A stretch of DNA of 64,000 nucleotides, from positions 1-64,000 of the forward strand of contig NZ_JAFNLL010000024.1 of NCBI RefSeq assembly GCF_017368795.1, given 5' to 3'. Made by a program: the position numbers and the translations under genes. Positions 16,050 to 29,597 of the stretch are shown in pieces (the stretch's first letter is position 1; the number at the start of each line of letters is the position of its first letter). Source of the stretch: Arthrobacter cavernae (lineage in GTDB: Bacteria > Actinomycetota > Actinomycetes > Actinomycetales > Micrococcaceae). Below the pieces are notes generated by a model. That model did not search any database. It saw nothing but the letters and a program-made list of their open reading frames with translations, and was not told the DNA's origin.

Positions 16050-18149
16050 CTAAAGGATGTCGACGCCGTCGAGCCGCAACTGCACGGGACCGGACGTCCG
16101 CTTGGCGGCGTTTGCCGCCTTGACCGCACGCATGGCCCGGGTGGCCTCAGCGGCCTCGGCGTAGGGAATGAAGAACAGGGTACGGACCTCGGCGTCGGCA
16201 GTTGAGGTCGTGGCCAGGCCCGTTGCCGCGGCCGGCGCCGAATACATCAGCACGGGGGCCGGACCGGCGGTACGCAGCGTGACGGTGGCGGCCAGCGCCT
16301 CCGTGAAGTGCGCGACGTCGGCGGGGCTGCCCGTCACGGAGGCCACCCGCACGGACGGCGGAAGCTGCAGGTCCCGGCGCAGGGCCAGCTCGCGCGAGGC
16401 GTAGCCGGGAGCGTCCCAGCGCAGCAGGGCACCCGTCGCAGTGGTGTCGTCCGCCGTGATGACCACCAGGCCGCCGTCGGCGGCCGGACGGACCAGCGAA
16501 GCCGCGTTGAACCAGCGCCGGACCGTGTCTTCTCCGGCCCTGAGGTTTTCGCGCCGCAGCAGCGAGTTGCCGTCCAGCAGCAGCGCCGCGGCGTAGCCGT
16601 TGGGGGCGACGGGTTCCGCGCCGACCGTGGCGACCACGAGCGCGGCGGCATCCGGCACGGTGGCCTTGACGTGGTCCCCGGACGAGGTGACCACGGCCTT
16701 GCCCGGAAACGCCCTGCCGAGCTCCTCAGCGGTGCGCAGGACGCCCGCGGCACCGCGGCGCAGGCGGACACCGTTGCAGTGGCTGCAGCGCCATTGCGGG
16801 GCGGGTGTGGAGCACCAACGGCATTGCGGCACGGCGGAGGACCCGGCCGGTCCGGAGATGGCCAGGGGGCCGGTGCAGGCGTTGCAGCGGGCCGGTTCCC
16901 GGCATGTCTCGCAGACCAGCGAGGGTGCGTACCCCGAACGGGCCACCTGGACCAGCACGGGCCCCCGTTCCAGGCCTTGCTGAGCGGCCTTCCATGCCGC
17001 GCCGGGAAGACGGGCAATCCGGGCGAGCGGATCGCGTTCCTGTTCGAAGCTGTCCGCGGTGTTGAGTACCCGCGGGACGGTGGAACGCAGCACGCTGCGC
17101 GGAGCCTCGATCGGCACGGCCCAGGCGCTCTCGACGAGCCGCTGCAGCTCGGTACTCCGGCTGTGGGCGGCCATGAGGCAGGCGGCGTTGTCCTGCCCGG
17201 CGCGGAGCAACAGCACCTCGCGGGCGTGGGCGTAGGGTGCCCGCTGTTCGATGTGGAGGTCGTCGCCGTCGTCCCAGCAGACCACCAGGCCGAGGTCCTG
17301 CACGGGTGCGTAGGCAGCGGATCTGGTGCCGACGGCCACCCTGGCCTCGCCGCTGAGCAGCCGCAGGTAGCTGCGGTAGCGCGGCGTCTGGCCGTCGTCG
17401 GCGCTCAGGCGCGCGACGTCGCCAGCCGGCAGGACGGCGCAGAGTGCCGCTTCCACCTGGCCGAGGTCCCGGTAGTCCGGCACCACCACGACGGCGCCGC
17501 GCCCGGAGGAGCGGACGGCGGCCACGGCGGACGCCACCAGCGCCGGCCATGCGGCCGGGCCGAATCCCTGCAGGGCGGTCATGACGGCTTTGGGAGAGCC
17601 GCCCGCGGCGAGGTGCTGCAGGAACGCCGCCCCGTTGCCGTACATGGCCCAGGCTGAGGCATCCGGGACGTGGGGCACAGGGCCGGGCCCGGAGGCTTCG
17701 GCGGCGAGGTCCCCGCCCAGGAGTTCCTTCTCCACCTTGGCGACGCGCGGCGGGATGGCGCTGCGCAGGACGTCGCTCAGGGTTCCCGCGTAGCGGGCTG
17801 CCACCGCGCCTGCAAGGGCGGCAAGGCCCGGCGTCAGGACCTGCACGGGCGAGACGACCTTGTGGAGCGGTGTGAGGGGGTGGCCGGCGTCGGAGGACCC
17901 ACGGCGTTCAAGAATGTAGCCGTTGAGTTCCTGGCCGTTGAACTTCACCCTGACGCGGACGCCCGCTGCCGCCGCCGTGGCAAGCTCGGCCGGAACGCTG
18001 TAGTCGAAGGGCCGGTCCAGGTGCGGCAACGGGGACTCCAGCAGCACGCGGGCCACGGGGTCGCTGGTGGCCAGGGGCGGTCCGGCGGTAGGCCGTTGCG
18101 GCTCGGGAAAACCCAGGAGGAGGGAGGGCTGCAGGACGGGCTCTGCCAT
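16050..18149 (-). CDS. priA: Probable primosomal protein N' (PriA), actinobacterial form
   Basis: This 699-residue PriA homologue belongs to the pathway that restarts stalled replication forks. The N-terminal DNA-binding domain (RVLLESPLPHLDRPFDYSVP) and the zinc-binding cysteines (CETCREPARCNAC, then CRWC and CSHC) are intact. The Walker A motif expected after the DNA-binding domain is missing: the region reads MTALQGFGPAAWPA instead of a GxGKT loop. This makes ATP-driven helicase activity unlikely, as known for actinobacterial PriA. The start is the ATG at 18149, with GGAGGTGA four bases upstream. It lies downstream of metK on the same strand. Confidence 0.92.
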   Translation of the reverse strand: MAEPVLQPSLLLGFPEPQRPTAGPPLATSDPVARVLLESPLPHLDRPFDYSVPAELATAAAAGVRVRVKFNGQELNGYILERRGSSDAGHPLTPLHKVVSPVQVLTPGLAALAGAVAARYAGTLSDVLRSAIPPRVAKVEKELLGGDLAAEASGPGPVPHVPDASAWAMYGNGAAFLQHLAAGGSPKAVMTALQGFGPAAWPALVASAVAAVRSSGRGAVVVVPDYRDLGQVEAALCAVLPAGDVARLSADDGQTPRYRSYLRLLSGEARVAVGTRSAAYAPVQDLGLVVCWDDGDDLHIEQRAPYAHAREVLLLRAGQDNAACLMAAHSRSTELQRLVESAWAVPIEAPRSVLRSTVPRVLNTADSFEQERDPLARIARLPGAAWKAAQQGLERGPVLVQVARSGYAPSLVCETCREPARCNACTGPLAISGPAGSSAVPQCRWCSTPAPQWRCSHCNGVRLRRGAAGVLRTAEELGRAFPGKAVVTSSGDHVKATVPDAAALVVATVGAEPVAPNGYAAALLLDGNSLLRRENLRAGEDTVRRWFNAASLVRPAADGGLVVITADDTTATGALLRWDAPGYASRELALRRDLQLPPSVRVASVTGSPADVAHFTEALAATVTLRTAGPAPVLMYSAPAAATGLATTSTADAEVRTLFFIPYAEAAEATRAMRAVKAANAAKRTSGPVQLRLDGVDIL

Positions 18150-18194
18150 GGATTCACCTCCCGGGGCTGTCGGCGTCATGGGACGGGCTGAGCC

Positions 18195-18239
18195 CCCGCA
18201 GCGGGCTGAGCTCCGATATCGGGCCAGTCCCGCTGCGGG
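18195..18239 (-). terminator. Inverted repeat between metK and priA, possible metK terminator
   Basis: CCCGCAGCGGG (18195-18205) and CCCGCTGCGGG (18229-18239) are perfect 11-bp reverse complements, separated by 23 bases. They lie after the metK stop and before priA. There is no T-run, so the function is a guess from position. Confidence 0.35.
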
Positions 18240-18301
18240 ATTCTTGATTCAAGAAAAGCACATGCCGCCGACAATTTAGGCTCGCTGCGGAACCTGGCGG
18301 A

Positions 18302-19528
18302 TCAGGCGTTGAAGAATTCCTTGAGCTCCGCGACGCGGTCCAGGCGCTCCCACGTGAAGTCGGGCTCGTCGCGGCCGAAGTGGCCGTGCGCCGCCGTCTT
18401 GGTATAGATGGGGCGCTTGAGGTCCAGGGCGTCGATGATGGCGCGGGGACGGAGGTCGAAGATCTCCGCGATGGCCTCGCTGATCATGGCCGGGTCAACG
18501 GTTTCCGTACCGAAGGTTTCAACGTATGTGCCCACGGGGCGTGCCTGGCCGATGGCGTAGGCGACCTGGATTTCGGCGCGCTTGGCGAGTCCTGCAGCCA
18601 CGACGTTCTTGGCAACCCAGCGCATGGCGTAGGCTGCGGAACGGTCCACCTTGGACGGGTCCTTGCCGGAGAAAGCTCCGCCACCGTGGCGGGAGAAGCC
18701 GCCGTAAGTGTCAACAATGATCTTGCGGCCGGTCAGGCCGGCGTCGCCGACGGGTCCGCCGATGACGAAGGGTCCGGCGGGGTTCAGGATGTTGGCGGTC
18801 CGGGAGATGTCCAGGTTGGAGATCGCCAGAACGGGGTCGATGACGTGCGCTGCCAGATCGGCGCGCAGCCGGTCGAGGTGGGTGCCTTCGGCATGCTGGC
18901 TGGAAATGACAACCGTCTCCACGGACACGGGGCGGTCGCCGTCGTATCCCACCGTGACCTGGGTCTTGCCGTCCGGACGGAGGTAGTCCAGTTCGCCGCT
19001 CTTGCGGACTTCGGTGAGCCGCTCGGAGAGTCGGTGTGCAATCCAGATCGGGGTGGGCATGTAGGACGGAGTTTCGTCGCTGGCGTAGCCGAACATCATG
19101 CCCTGGTCGCCCGCGCCCTGGAGGTCGTAGTCGTCCTCCTCACGGCCTTCACGGGCTTCGAGGGAATTGAAGACGCCGCCGGCAATTTCCTGGGACTGCT
19201 GGCCGATCGAGACGGACACGCCGCAGCGTGCGCCGTCGAAGCCGTTGGCGGAAGAGTCGTAACCGATGCCCAGGATCGTCTCGCGGACAATCTGCGGGAT
19301 CTCCACGTAGGCGTCCGTGGTGACTTCACCTGCCACATGCACCAGCCCGGTGGTGGCCATGGTCTCCACGGCGACGCGGGACTCGGGGTCGGCGGCCAGC
19401 AGCGCGTCCAGGATGGCATCGCTGATCTGGTCGCAGATCTTGTCCGGGTGCCCTTCAGTGACCGACTCGGACGTGAAGAGGCGGAGCTTGGACTGCGGCG
19501 GGTGGGGATGGTGCAGGGGTAAAGTCAC
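18302..19528 (-). CDS. metK: S-adenosylmethionine synthetase
   Basis: This 408-residue enzyme makes S-adenosylmethionine from ATP and methionine, with hydrolysis of the triphosphate. Signatures are [13 protein letters not shown] near residue 22, [12 protein letters not shown], and the phosphate-loop region [15 protein letters not shown]. The start is GTG with AAGG six bases upstream. It follows coaBC with a 77-base gap in the conserved actinobacterial order mihF-gmk-rpoZ-coaBC-metK-priA. No SAM riboswitch was recognised upstream. Confidence 0.97.
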   Translation of the reverse strand: MTLPLHHPHPPQSKLRLFTSESVTEGHPDKICDQISDAILDALLAADPESRVAVETMATTGLVHVAGEVTTDAYVEIPQIVRETILGIGYDSSANGFDGARCGVSVSIGQQSQEIAGGVFNSLEAREGREEDDYDLQGAGDQGMMFGYASDETPSYMPTPIWIAHRLSERLTEVRKSGELDYLRPDGKTQVTVGYDGDRPVSVETVVISSQHAEGTHLDRLRADLAAHVIDPVLAISNLDISRTANILNPAGPFVIGGPVGDAGLTGRKIIVDTYGGFSRHGGGAFSGKDPSKVDRSAAYAMRWVAKNVVAAGLAKRAEIQVAYAIGQARPVGTYVETFGTETVDPAMISEAIAEIFDLRPRAIIDALDLKRPIYTKTAAHGHFGRDEPDFTWERLDRVAELKEFFNA

Positions 19529-19605
19529 TCGACTACCTTACTGGGTTGCGGGCCGGCAGCTTCTGCCGTGTGTCCCTGTGCTAAGAAACCGTGTTGCATC
19601 CGGGC

Positions 19606-20877
19606 CTACGGCGCCGGGAAGACACGACTCAATTCGTCGCCGATGCGGTCAATGACCGCCGCGGCAACATCGGATTTGGAGCCCGACGCCGACTGCGGTT
19701 CCACACCGTGGCCGGAGAGTATGACCACCGAGTTCTCGTCCTGGCCGAACACGCGGCCGACGCCGACGTGGTTCACCACGAGAAGGTCGCAGCCCTTGCG
19801 CTTGAGCTTGGCCGCGGCGTGTTCGAGGACATTGCCGTGCTCATCGCCGGTCTCGGCGGCGAAGCCGACGATCAGCTGCTTGCCGCTGTCGGCGTTCCGG
19901 CGTTCCACCAGCTCGTGCAGGATGTCCGGGTTCCGGACCAGGCGCACCACAGGTGCGTCCTCGCCGTCGGACTTCTTGATCTTCGTGTGCGAGACTTCCG
20001 CCGGGCGGAAGTCCGCCACGGCGGCAGCCATGATCACGACGTCGGAGCCCGCCGCAGCCTGCAGTGCCGCCTCCCGCAGTTCCAGGGCGGACTCAACGCG
20101 GACAAGTTCGACGCCGGCAGGCGGCTGGACGTCCATGTGTGCAGCCAGGAACCTGACATGCGCACCGGCTGCAAGGGCGGCAGCGGCCAGCGCGGCGCCC
20201 TGCTTGCCGGAGGAGCGGTTGCCCAGGAAACGTACGGGATCCAGGGCCTCGCGTGTTCCGCCTGCGGAAATCGTTACCGTGCAGCCGGCCAGCGGCCCGG
20301 CTCCTGCGGGCGGCTCCACAGGCCGGGAGTCCACAGCACGGGGGCCCACAGCCGGGCCGGCCAGGGCCAACGCCGCCGCGAAGATCGCCTCCGGTTCGGG
20401 CAGGCGGCCAGGACCGGAATCGGTGCCCGTCAGGCGGCCGACGGCGGGTTCCAGCACCGTGACGCCGCGGCTCCGCAGGGTCTCGACATTGGCCTGGGTG
20501 GCGGGGTGCTGCCACATCTCGGTGTGCATGGCCGGCGCAAAGAGCACCGGCCCGTGCGCCATGAGCAAGGTATTGGTGAGCAGGTCCCCGGCTTGGCCGG
20601 TGGCCGCCTTCGCCAGCAGGTCCGCCGTCGCCGGAGCCACGACAATGAGATCGGCCTCATGCCCCAGACGGACATGGTTGACCTTCTCGACGTCGTCAAA
20701 GACGCTGTTGCTGACGGGGTTTCCGGAGAGGGCTTCCCAGGTGGCGACACCGACGAAACGGGTGGCCGCCTCCGTGGGGATGACCGTCACCTTGTGGCCG
20801 GCTTCAGTAAAAAGCCGGAGGAGCGATGCAACCTTGTAGGCTGCGATCCCTCCCCCGACTCCGAGGACTATGCGCAC
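19606..20877 (-). CDS. coaBC: Bifunctional phosphopantothenoylcysteine decarboxylase / phosphopantothenate-cysteine ligase
   Basis: This 423-residue protein carries out two steps of coenzyme A synthesis. The N-terminal flavin-dependent CoaC domain starts VLGVGGGIAAYK and includes APAMHTEMW. The C-terminal CoaB ligase domain has ISAGGTREALDPVRFLGNRSSGKQG and the lysine-containing GCDLLVVN strand. The start is GTG with GGAGGT just upstream. It sits 26 bases after the rpoZ stop on the same strand. Confidence 0.96.
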   Translation of the reverse strand: MRIVLGVGGGIAAYKVASLLRLFTEAGHKVTVIPTEAATRFVGVATWEALSGNPVSNSVFDDVEKVNHVRLGHEADLIVVAPATADLLAKAATGQAGDLLTNTLLMAHGPVLFAPAMHTEMWQHPATQANVETLRSRGVTVLEPAVGRLTGTDSGPGRLPEPEAIFAAALALAGPAVGPRAVDSRPVEPPAGAGPLAGCTVTISAGGTREALDPVRFLGNRSSGKQGAALAAAALAAGAHVRFLAAHMDVQPPAGVELVRVESALELREAALQAAAGSDVVIMAAAVADFRPAEVSHTKIKKSDGEDAPVVRLVRNPDILHELVERRNADSGKQLIVGFAAETGDEHGNVLEHAAAKLKRKGCDLLVVNHVGVGRVFGQDENSVVILSGHGVEPQSASGSKSDVAAAVIDRIGDELSRVFPAP

Positions 20878-20903
20878 GTGACCTCCGTCAGCAGGCAGTC
20901 TGC

Positions 20904-21164
20904 TTATTCTGCGGGTTCGATCGGGGTGGAAACCAGCATGCCCTCGTTGATCTCGCGCAGGGCGATGGAGAGCGACTTTTCGTTCAGCTTGGTGTCGACC
21001 AGCGGGCCGACGTATTCGAACAGGCCCTCGTGCAACTGGGCGTAGTACGCGTTGATCTGGCGCGCACGCTTGGCGCCGAAAATCACCAGACCGTACTTGG
21101 AATCGGCAGCCTCAAGCAGCGAATCGATCGGCGGGTTGATGATGCCTTCAAGGTTCGTGGACAC
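20904..21164 (-). CDS. rpoZ: RNA polymerase omega subunit
   Basis: This 86-residue protein stabilises RNA polymerase by binding the beta-prime subunit. Typical actinobacterial features are [19 protein letters not shown] and the conserved [12 protein letters not shown] helix. The start is GTG at 21164, with GGAG six bases upstream. A longer open frame runs upstream but overlaps gmk in another frame and is not conserved. The gene sits between gmk and coaBC on the same strand, the usual place in actinobacteria. Confidence 0.95.
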   Translation of the reverse strand: MSTNLEGIINPPIDSLLEAADSKYGLVIFGAKRARQINAYYAQLHEGLFEYVGPLVDTKLNEKSLSIALREINEGMLVSTPIEPAE

Positions 21165-21204
21165 GAAATCTCCAAATTCTAGCGGTCCGACAAGTGCAGG
21201 CGCT

Positions 21205-21777
21205 TTAGCGCCCGTGCGGGGTAAGACCCATGAGTGAAACAAGCTCGTCCGCTGCCCGGCGTACGTCGTCATTGATGACGGTGTGGTCAAACTCCGGTTC
21301 AGCGGCAAGTTCCAGTTTAGCGGTTTCCAGCCTGCGCTGCTGTTCTTCGGGAGTTTCCGTGCCGCGTCCAACGAGCCTGCGGACCATTTCCTCCCACGTG
21401 GGCGGTGCCAGGAACACAAACGTGGCGTCCGGGACGGCAGCCTTGACCTGGCGCGCGCCCTGCAGGTCGATCTCCAGCAGCACGGACTTGCCCTCGGCGA
21501 TGGCTGCGTCCACGCTGCTGCGCAGCGTGCCGTAGCGGTTCCTGCCGTGGACAACTGCCCATTCGAGCATCTGGCCATCGGCCACGAGGGAATCGAACTC
21601 TTCGGCCGACTTGAAGAAGTAGTGGACACCGTCCTGTTCGCCCGGGCGCGCCGCACGGGTGGTCGCCGAAACGGACAGCCAGACCTCGGGGTAGGTGTCA
21701 CGGATGTACGTGGATACGGTTCCCTTGCCAACGGCAGTGGGGCCTGCGAGGACTGTCAGTCCCGGTTTCTTGCTCAC
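21205..21777 (-). CDS. gmk: Guanylate kinase
   Basis: This 190-residue enzyme converts GMP and ATP to GDP and ADP. The P-loop is [13 protein letters not shown] near residue 13. The GMP-binding region includes [19 protein letters not shown] and [13 protein letters not shown]. The start is GTG with GAAGG five to six bases upstream. It lies 30 bases after the mIHF stop and 40 bases before rpoZ. Confidence 0.96.
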   Translation of the reverse strand: MSKKPGLTVLAGPTAVGKGTVSTYIRDTYPEVWLSVSATTRAARPGEQDGVHYFFKSAEEFDSLVADGQMLEWAVVHGRNRYGTLRSSVDAAIAEGKSVLLEIDLQGARQVKAAVPDATFVFLAPPTWEEMVRRLVGRGTETPEEQQRRLETAKLELAAEPEFDHTVINDDVRRAADELVSLMGLTPHGR

Positions 21778-21807
21778 AAAATCCTTCGGGGAGATGCGTC
21801 AAACGCT

Positions 21808-22125
21808 TTACTGGGTATCCATAAAATCTACCAGCGCCCGGGCCTGGTGGATTCCCAAGCCCCTGACGCGGCGCGAGGCGGCGATTCCGATGTCGGCCAT
21901 GATGGCGGCCGCCCGGACCGGGCCGATGCCCGGAAGGGCTTCCAGAAGCTCGATGATGCGCATGCGGGCAATAGCTTCGTCGCTGGCGCCGCTCCGGATC
22001 AGCTCGGCGACACTCAGTTCCCCGCGCTTGAGGCGTTCCTTGGCCGCCGCACGGGCGGCCCGGGCCTTGGCGGCCTTCTCCAGGGCGTCGGAACGCTCCT
22101 GCGGTGTCAATGCCTTCAGACTCAC
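21808..22125 (-). CDS. mihF: Integration host factor, actinobacterial type (mIHF)
   Basis: This 105-residue nucleoid-associated protein belongs to the actinobacterial IHF family, unrelated to the enteric IHF heterodimer. It has a basic Lys/Arg/Ala-rich N-terminal helix (ALEKAAKARAARAAAKERLKR) and a helix-two-turns-helix DNA-binding part (LLEALPGIGPVRAAAIMADIGI). The GTG at 22125, preceded by GGGGAAG, gives the family length; the longer frame adds 13 unlikely residues. It is the gene before gmk. Confidence 0.95.
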   Translation of the reverse strand: MSLKALTPQERSDALEKAAKARAARAAAKERLKRGELSVAELIRSGASDEAIARMRIIELLEALPGIGPVRAAAIMADIGIAASRRVRGLGIHQARALVDFMDTQ

Positions 22126-22301
22126 GGAACACTTCCCCCTCCGGTCGGACGCCGGGCCCGGCAATATGGACTGCTCCCGAAGCTACCGCCTAGCCACATG
22201 CAGCGCAATGAAAATGGCCCGGGATGAATCAACGCCGGGTCACCTACGGCCCATGTGGGCGCCCCGGATGGGCCGTAAGCGACCCCGCGTTGCAGGAGGT
22301 G

Positions 22302-23160
22302 TCAGGCTGCGAGCAATCCGTCCAGCGTTTCCTGCGTCGCCGCACGGAGACCGGCCAAGGACGGCCCGGCAGCCAGGATGCCGCGGCTGGACGTGGCCAG
22401 CACTGATGGGTAGGCGTTCCCGAAGGTCGCCCGCAGATCCGCCGGCGTGGCGCCCTGGGCACCAAGCCCCGGGGCCAGGAGCGGACCGCGGACGGCGCCG
22501 AGATCGACGTCGAGATCCTGCAGCGCGCTGCCGATGGTCGCACCGACCACGAGCCCCACCGAGCCCAGGCTGCCGGCGTACCGCTGGTTCTCCACGGCGG
22601 CCGCTGCCGCGATCCGGCGGGCCACGGAATCCGCGCCGCCAACATGCTGCACAGACTTGCCCTCCGGGTTGGACGTCAGCGCCAGCACAAAGACTCCACG
22701 GCCATATTCAGCGGCGAGGTCCAGGGCAGGGCGCAGGGACTCAAAGCCCAGGTACGGGCTCAGCGTGACCGAGTCCGCGGCCAAGGCCGAACCATCGCGC
22801 AGCCACGCGTCGGCATAGGCCGCCATGGTGGAGCCGATGTCGCCGCGCTTGGCGTCGGCGATGCTCAGCACACCGGCGTCGGCAGCCGCCGCCAGGGTGC
22901 GCTCGAGCACGGCCATGCCGGCGGAGCCATGCCGTTCGTAGAGGGCCACCTGCGGCTTCACCGCGGCAGCGAGCGAAGCCACAGCCTCCACGACCGTGAG
23001 CGAAAAGCGCTCCAGCGCGGCGACGTCGTCGTTCAGTCCCCAGTCCGCCAGGAGGCCCGGGTGCGGGTCAATGCCCACACACAAGGGACCCCTTGCGGCC
23101 ATGGCCGCGGCCAGCCGGGAGCCGAACGCCTCCCGGGCCGGCCGCTGGGCAGCTGCGCCC

Positions 23161-23168
<8 letters not shown>
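22302..23168 (-). CDS. pyrF: Orotidine 5'-phosphate decarboxylase
   Basis: This 288-residue enzyme carries out the last step of UMP synthesis. The active-site motif is [13 protein letters not shown], preceded by [16 protein letters not shown]. Length and motif match the type-2 form of actinobacteria. The ATG at 23168 overlaps the carB stop codon by eight bases, so translation is probably coupled. In-frame ATGs slightly upstream inside carB are possible alternatives. It is the last gene of the pyrR-to-pyrF operon. Confidence 0.94.
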
Positions 23169-26489
<3,321 letters not shown>

Positions 26490-26490
<1 letters not shown>

Positions 26491-27707
26491 TACTTCGTGT
26501 CCTCAGTCTTGGTTTCGGTGGTGTTTGCGGCGCCGGACTTCGTCTCGGCCATGAGCGCGATGAAGCGGTCGAAAAGGTACGCGGCATCGTGCGGGCCGGC
26601 CGCGGCCTCGGGGTGGTACTGGACCGAGAAGGCGGGGATGTCGAGGCAGGCGAGGCCCTCAACGACGTCGTCGTTCAGGCTGACGTGGCTGACCTCGACG
26701 CGGCCGTACCGCTCCTCGGGGGCCACGGTGGCGCCGTTCATCGGGGCGTCCACGGCAAAGCCGTGGTTCTGGGAGGTGATCTCCACCTTGCCCGTGCGGC
26801 GGTCCATGACCGGCTGGTTGATGCCGCGGTGGCCGTAGCGCAGCTTGTAGGTGCCGTAGCCCAAGGCACGGCCCAGGATCTGGTTCCCGAAGCAGATGCC
26901 GAAATACGGCAGCTTCTCGTCCAGCACCGAGCGGAGCAGCGAGACCTGGCGGTCGGCCGTGGCGGGGTCGCCGGGTCCATTGGACATGAAGAAGCCATCC
27001 GGGTTCACTGCCTTGACCTCGTCCAGGGTGGCGGTGGCCGGCAGGACGTGGACGCGGACGCCGCGTTCGGCGAAGCGGATGGGCGTCATGGCCTTGATGC
27101 CGAGGTCGATGGCGGCGATAGTGAACGCGGGCTCACCGTCCCAACCGTGGTCCTTCGGCTCAACGATGTAGGCCTCGTCCACGCTGACTTCCTCGGCAAG
27201 TCTGGCGCCTTCCATGGGGGCGCTGGCCAGGACGATGTCCAGTAGTTCCTTGTCCGTGGCGGTGGCGGCGTCGCCGGAGAAGATGCCGGCGCGCATGGTC
27301 TTGTGCTCGCGCAGGTGGCGGGTGATGGCACGGGTGTCGACGCCCTGGATGCCCACGATGCCCTGCTCGACGAGTTCCTCGTCGAGGCTGCATTCGGAGC
27401 GCCAGTTGGAGGGGCGGCGGGCGGCGTCGCGCACGATGTAGCCGGCAACCCAGATGCGGCGGGATTCAGCGTCTTCGCTGTTGACGCCGGTGTTGCCGAT
27501 GTGCGGTGCGGTCTGCACCACGAGCTGGCGGGCGTAGGAGGGGTCGGTGATGGTCTCCTGGTAGCCGGTCATGCCGGTGGCGAAGACCGCCTCACCGAGG
27601 GCGGTGCCCTGCGCACCGTAGCTGCGTCCGCGGAACATGCGGCCGTCTTCCAGAACCAGAACGGCTGCTGTGGAGGTGGGTGTGGTCACTGCGTTACTAT
27701 CCGTCAC
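26490..27707 (-). CDS. carA: Carbamoyl phosphate synthase small subunit
   Basis: This 405-residue glutaminase subunit supplies ammonia to CarB. The N-terminal CPSase domain starts [16 protein letters not shown]. The C-terminal class I glutamine amidotransferase domain has the nucleophile region [16 protein letters not shown] and the His/Glu pair in [10 protein letters not shown]. The GTG at 27707 is chosen because GGAAAG lies seven bases upstream; another GTG at 27689 is possible. The start lies four bases after the stop of the upstream membrane-protein gene. Confidence 0.96.
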
Positions 27708-27711
27708 TTTG

Positions 27712-28230
27712 TTACTTTCCACTATCGGCATCTGCCTGAGGGGCTGCGGAGATCAATTCTTGGAGGGCGTCGAGGAGGGGCTGTTTGTCGGCGGCGTGCC
27801 GGGCCCGGAAGCCGGTGTCCAGCCCGCGGCCGCCCAGCTTCCAGCTGATGACCACCAGCCCATCCTTCTCGACGAACTTGCCGGCCATGCCGTTGTCCTC
27901 GCGGCTGCCCTCGAGGGCTGCACGCGGGATGAACACCGGCGCGGCACGCGGGCGGTCGAACAGCACGCCCTCGGCGTGGATGCTCACCTCCGCATTGCTG
28001 CGGATCCCGAGTCCCTGCACGGCGATCCGGTCAAGCCAGTCGCCCGCCGTGGTGGTGGCCACGTACTGGCCGTCCACGACGACGGCGGCCGGGCTCAGTT
28101 GTGCCGGCACCTCCGGGAGGCGTTCGACGTCGGACTGCCGCCTGAGCCGGTTCCGCCACCCCGCCGCGACGAGCGCGAAGGCGATGACGATGACCGACAG
28201 GACGAGCAGGCCGGGGAGGATTTTGTCCAT
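27712..28230 (-). CDS. Small membrane-anchored protein of the pyrimidine operon, unknown function
   Basis: This 172-residue protein has one N-terminal transmembrane segment (about residues 5-24), a basic stop-transfer patch (WRNRLRRQ), and a soluble domain of about 130 residues. That domain is probably a PH-like beta fold facing the cytosol. It has no catalytic motif that I recognise. Its ATG overlaps the pyrC stop as TGATG, and carA follows within four bases, so it is embedded in the operon. A membrane protein of unknown function occupies the same place between pyrC and carA in Mycobacterium tuberculosis (Rv1382). A role linked to pyrimidine synthesis is suggested by position only. Confidence 0.8.
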   Translation of the reverse strand: MDKILPGLLVLSVIVIAFALVAAGWRNRLRRQSDVERLPEVPAQLSPAAVVVDGQYVATTTAGDWLDRIAVQGLGIRSNAEVSIHAEGVLFDRPRAAPVFIPRAALEGSREDNGMAGKFVEKDGLVVISWKLGGRGLDTGFRARHAADKQPLLDALQELISAAPQADADSGK

Positions 28231-29597
28231 CAGTTCCCGCTGACTGCCCCGGCGGCACCGGTTGTTTCCTGGTATGCCGGGTAGCGGTAGGGGGCGTTGA
28301 GCTTGCCGTCCAGGACGGTGGGGTGGCCCCTGAAGAAGGTGGCCACGACGGCGCCGGGCAACTCCTTGCCCTTGAACGGTGAATTTCGGCCCATGGTCGC
28401 CATCTTATGGGGATCCACGGTCCAACGGGCAGCCGGGTCCACGAGGATGAGGTTGGCGGGCTCGCCGGCCTCAAGCGGGCGGCCCTGGTCTGCCACCCGG
28501 CCGATGACGGCCGGGGCGATGGAGGTGACCCGGGCGAAGTCGTCCCAGCCCATGAGTCCGGTTTCGATCATGGTTGCCTGGACCACGGACAGCGCGGTCT
28601 CCAGCCCCGTCATGCCCATGGCGGCCTGCGCCCACTCACATTCCTTGTGCTCGCTCGGGTGCGGGGCGTGGTCGGTGCCCACGACGTCGATGGTGCCGTC
28701 GGCGAGGCCGGCGCGCAGGGCCTGGACATCGGCGTCGGTGCGCAGCGGCGGGTTGACCTTGTAGACGGGGTCGTAGCTGCGGACGAGGTCGTCGGTGAGC
28801 AGCAGGTGGTGCGGGGTGACCTCGGCGGTGACGTTGATGCCCCGCGCCTTGGCCCAGCGGATGATCTCGACCGATCCGGCGGTGGACACGTGGCAGACGT
28901 GCAGGCGCGAGTCGACATGCTGGGCGAGCAGGACGTCGCGGGCGATGATGCTTTCCTCAGCGACGGCCGGCCAGCCGGCGAGGCCGAGCACAGCGGAGAC
29001 GGCGCCTTCGTTCATCTGGGCCCCGGCGGTGAGGCGGGGTTCCTGCGCGTGCTGGGCTACGACGCCGTCGAACGCCTTGACGTACTCCAGGGCGCGGCGC
29101 ATCAGCACGGGGTCGTGGACGCAGATCCCGTCGTCGGAGAACATGCGCACCTGGGCGCGGGAGTCGGCCATGGCGCCGAGCTCTGCGAGCTGCTCGCCGG
29201 CCAGCCCCACGGTGACGGCACCGACGGGACGGACGTCCACCCAGCCGGCGGCGCGGCCCAGGCTGTGGACCTGCTCCACCACGCCGGCGGTGTCCGCGAC
29301 AGGGTTGCTGTTGGCCATGGCGTGGACTGCGGTGAAGCCGCCCAGTGCTGCGGCGCGGGTACCGGTCTCTACGGTTTCGGCGTCTTCGCGGCCGGGTTCG
29401 CGCAGGTGGGTGTGCACGTCCACCATGCCGGGCAGGGCCACCAGGCCGGCGGCCTCGATCACGGTGGCGCCTGCGGCGGCGCTGTGGGTGGCTGCTCCGG
29501 TGCCGCGTTCGACGATGACTCCGGCACTGATCAGCAGGTCCTCGGCGGCACCGCCAAGAATGGCTGCTCCACGGATCAGGTAAGTGTTCTCTGCCAT
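28230..29597 (-). CDS. pyrC: Dihydroorotase
   Basis: This 455-residue zinc amidohydrolase cyclises carbamoyl aspartate to dihydroorotate. It has the type I metal-binding motif VDVHTHLREPG near residue 58, the His in HVSTAGS, and the Asp in VGTDHAPHPSEHK. The ATG overlaps the pyrB stop as TGATG. The length and the DHAPH motif separate it from hydantoinases. Confidence 0.96.
   Translation of the reverse strand: MAENTYLIRGAAILGGAAEDLLISAGVIVERGTGAATHSAAAGATVIEAAGLVALPGMVDVHTHLREPGREDAETVETGTRAAALGGFTAVHAMANSNPVADTAGVVEQVHSLGRAAGWVDVRPVGAVTVGLAGEQLAELGAMADSRAQVRMFSDDGICVHDPVLMRRALEYVKAFDGVVAQHAQEPRLTAGAQMNEGAVSAVLGLAGWPAVAEESIIARDVLLAQHVDSRLHVCHVSTAGSVEIIRWAKARGINVTAEVTPHHLLLTDDLVRSYDPVYKVNPPLRTDADVQALRAGLADGTIDVVGTDHAPHPSEHKECEWAQAAMGMTGLETALSVVQATMIETGLMGWDDFARVTSIAPAVIGRVADQGRPLEAGEPANLILVDPAARWTVDPHKMATMGRNSPFKGKELPGAVVATFFRGHPTVLDGKLNAPYRYPAYQETTGAAGAVSGN

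Noticed and set aside
19529..19605. SAM riboswitch in front of metK
   Set aside because: The 77-base spacer is too short and shows no recognisable SAM aptamer motif.
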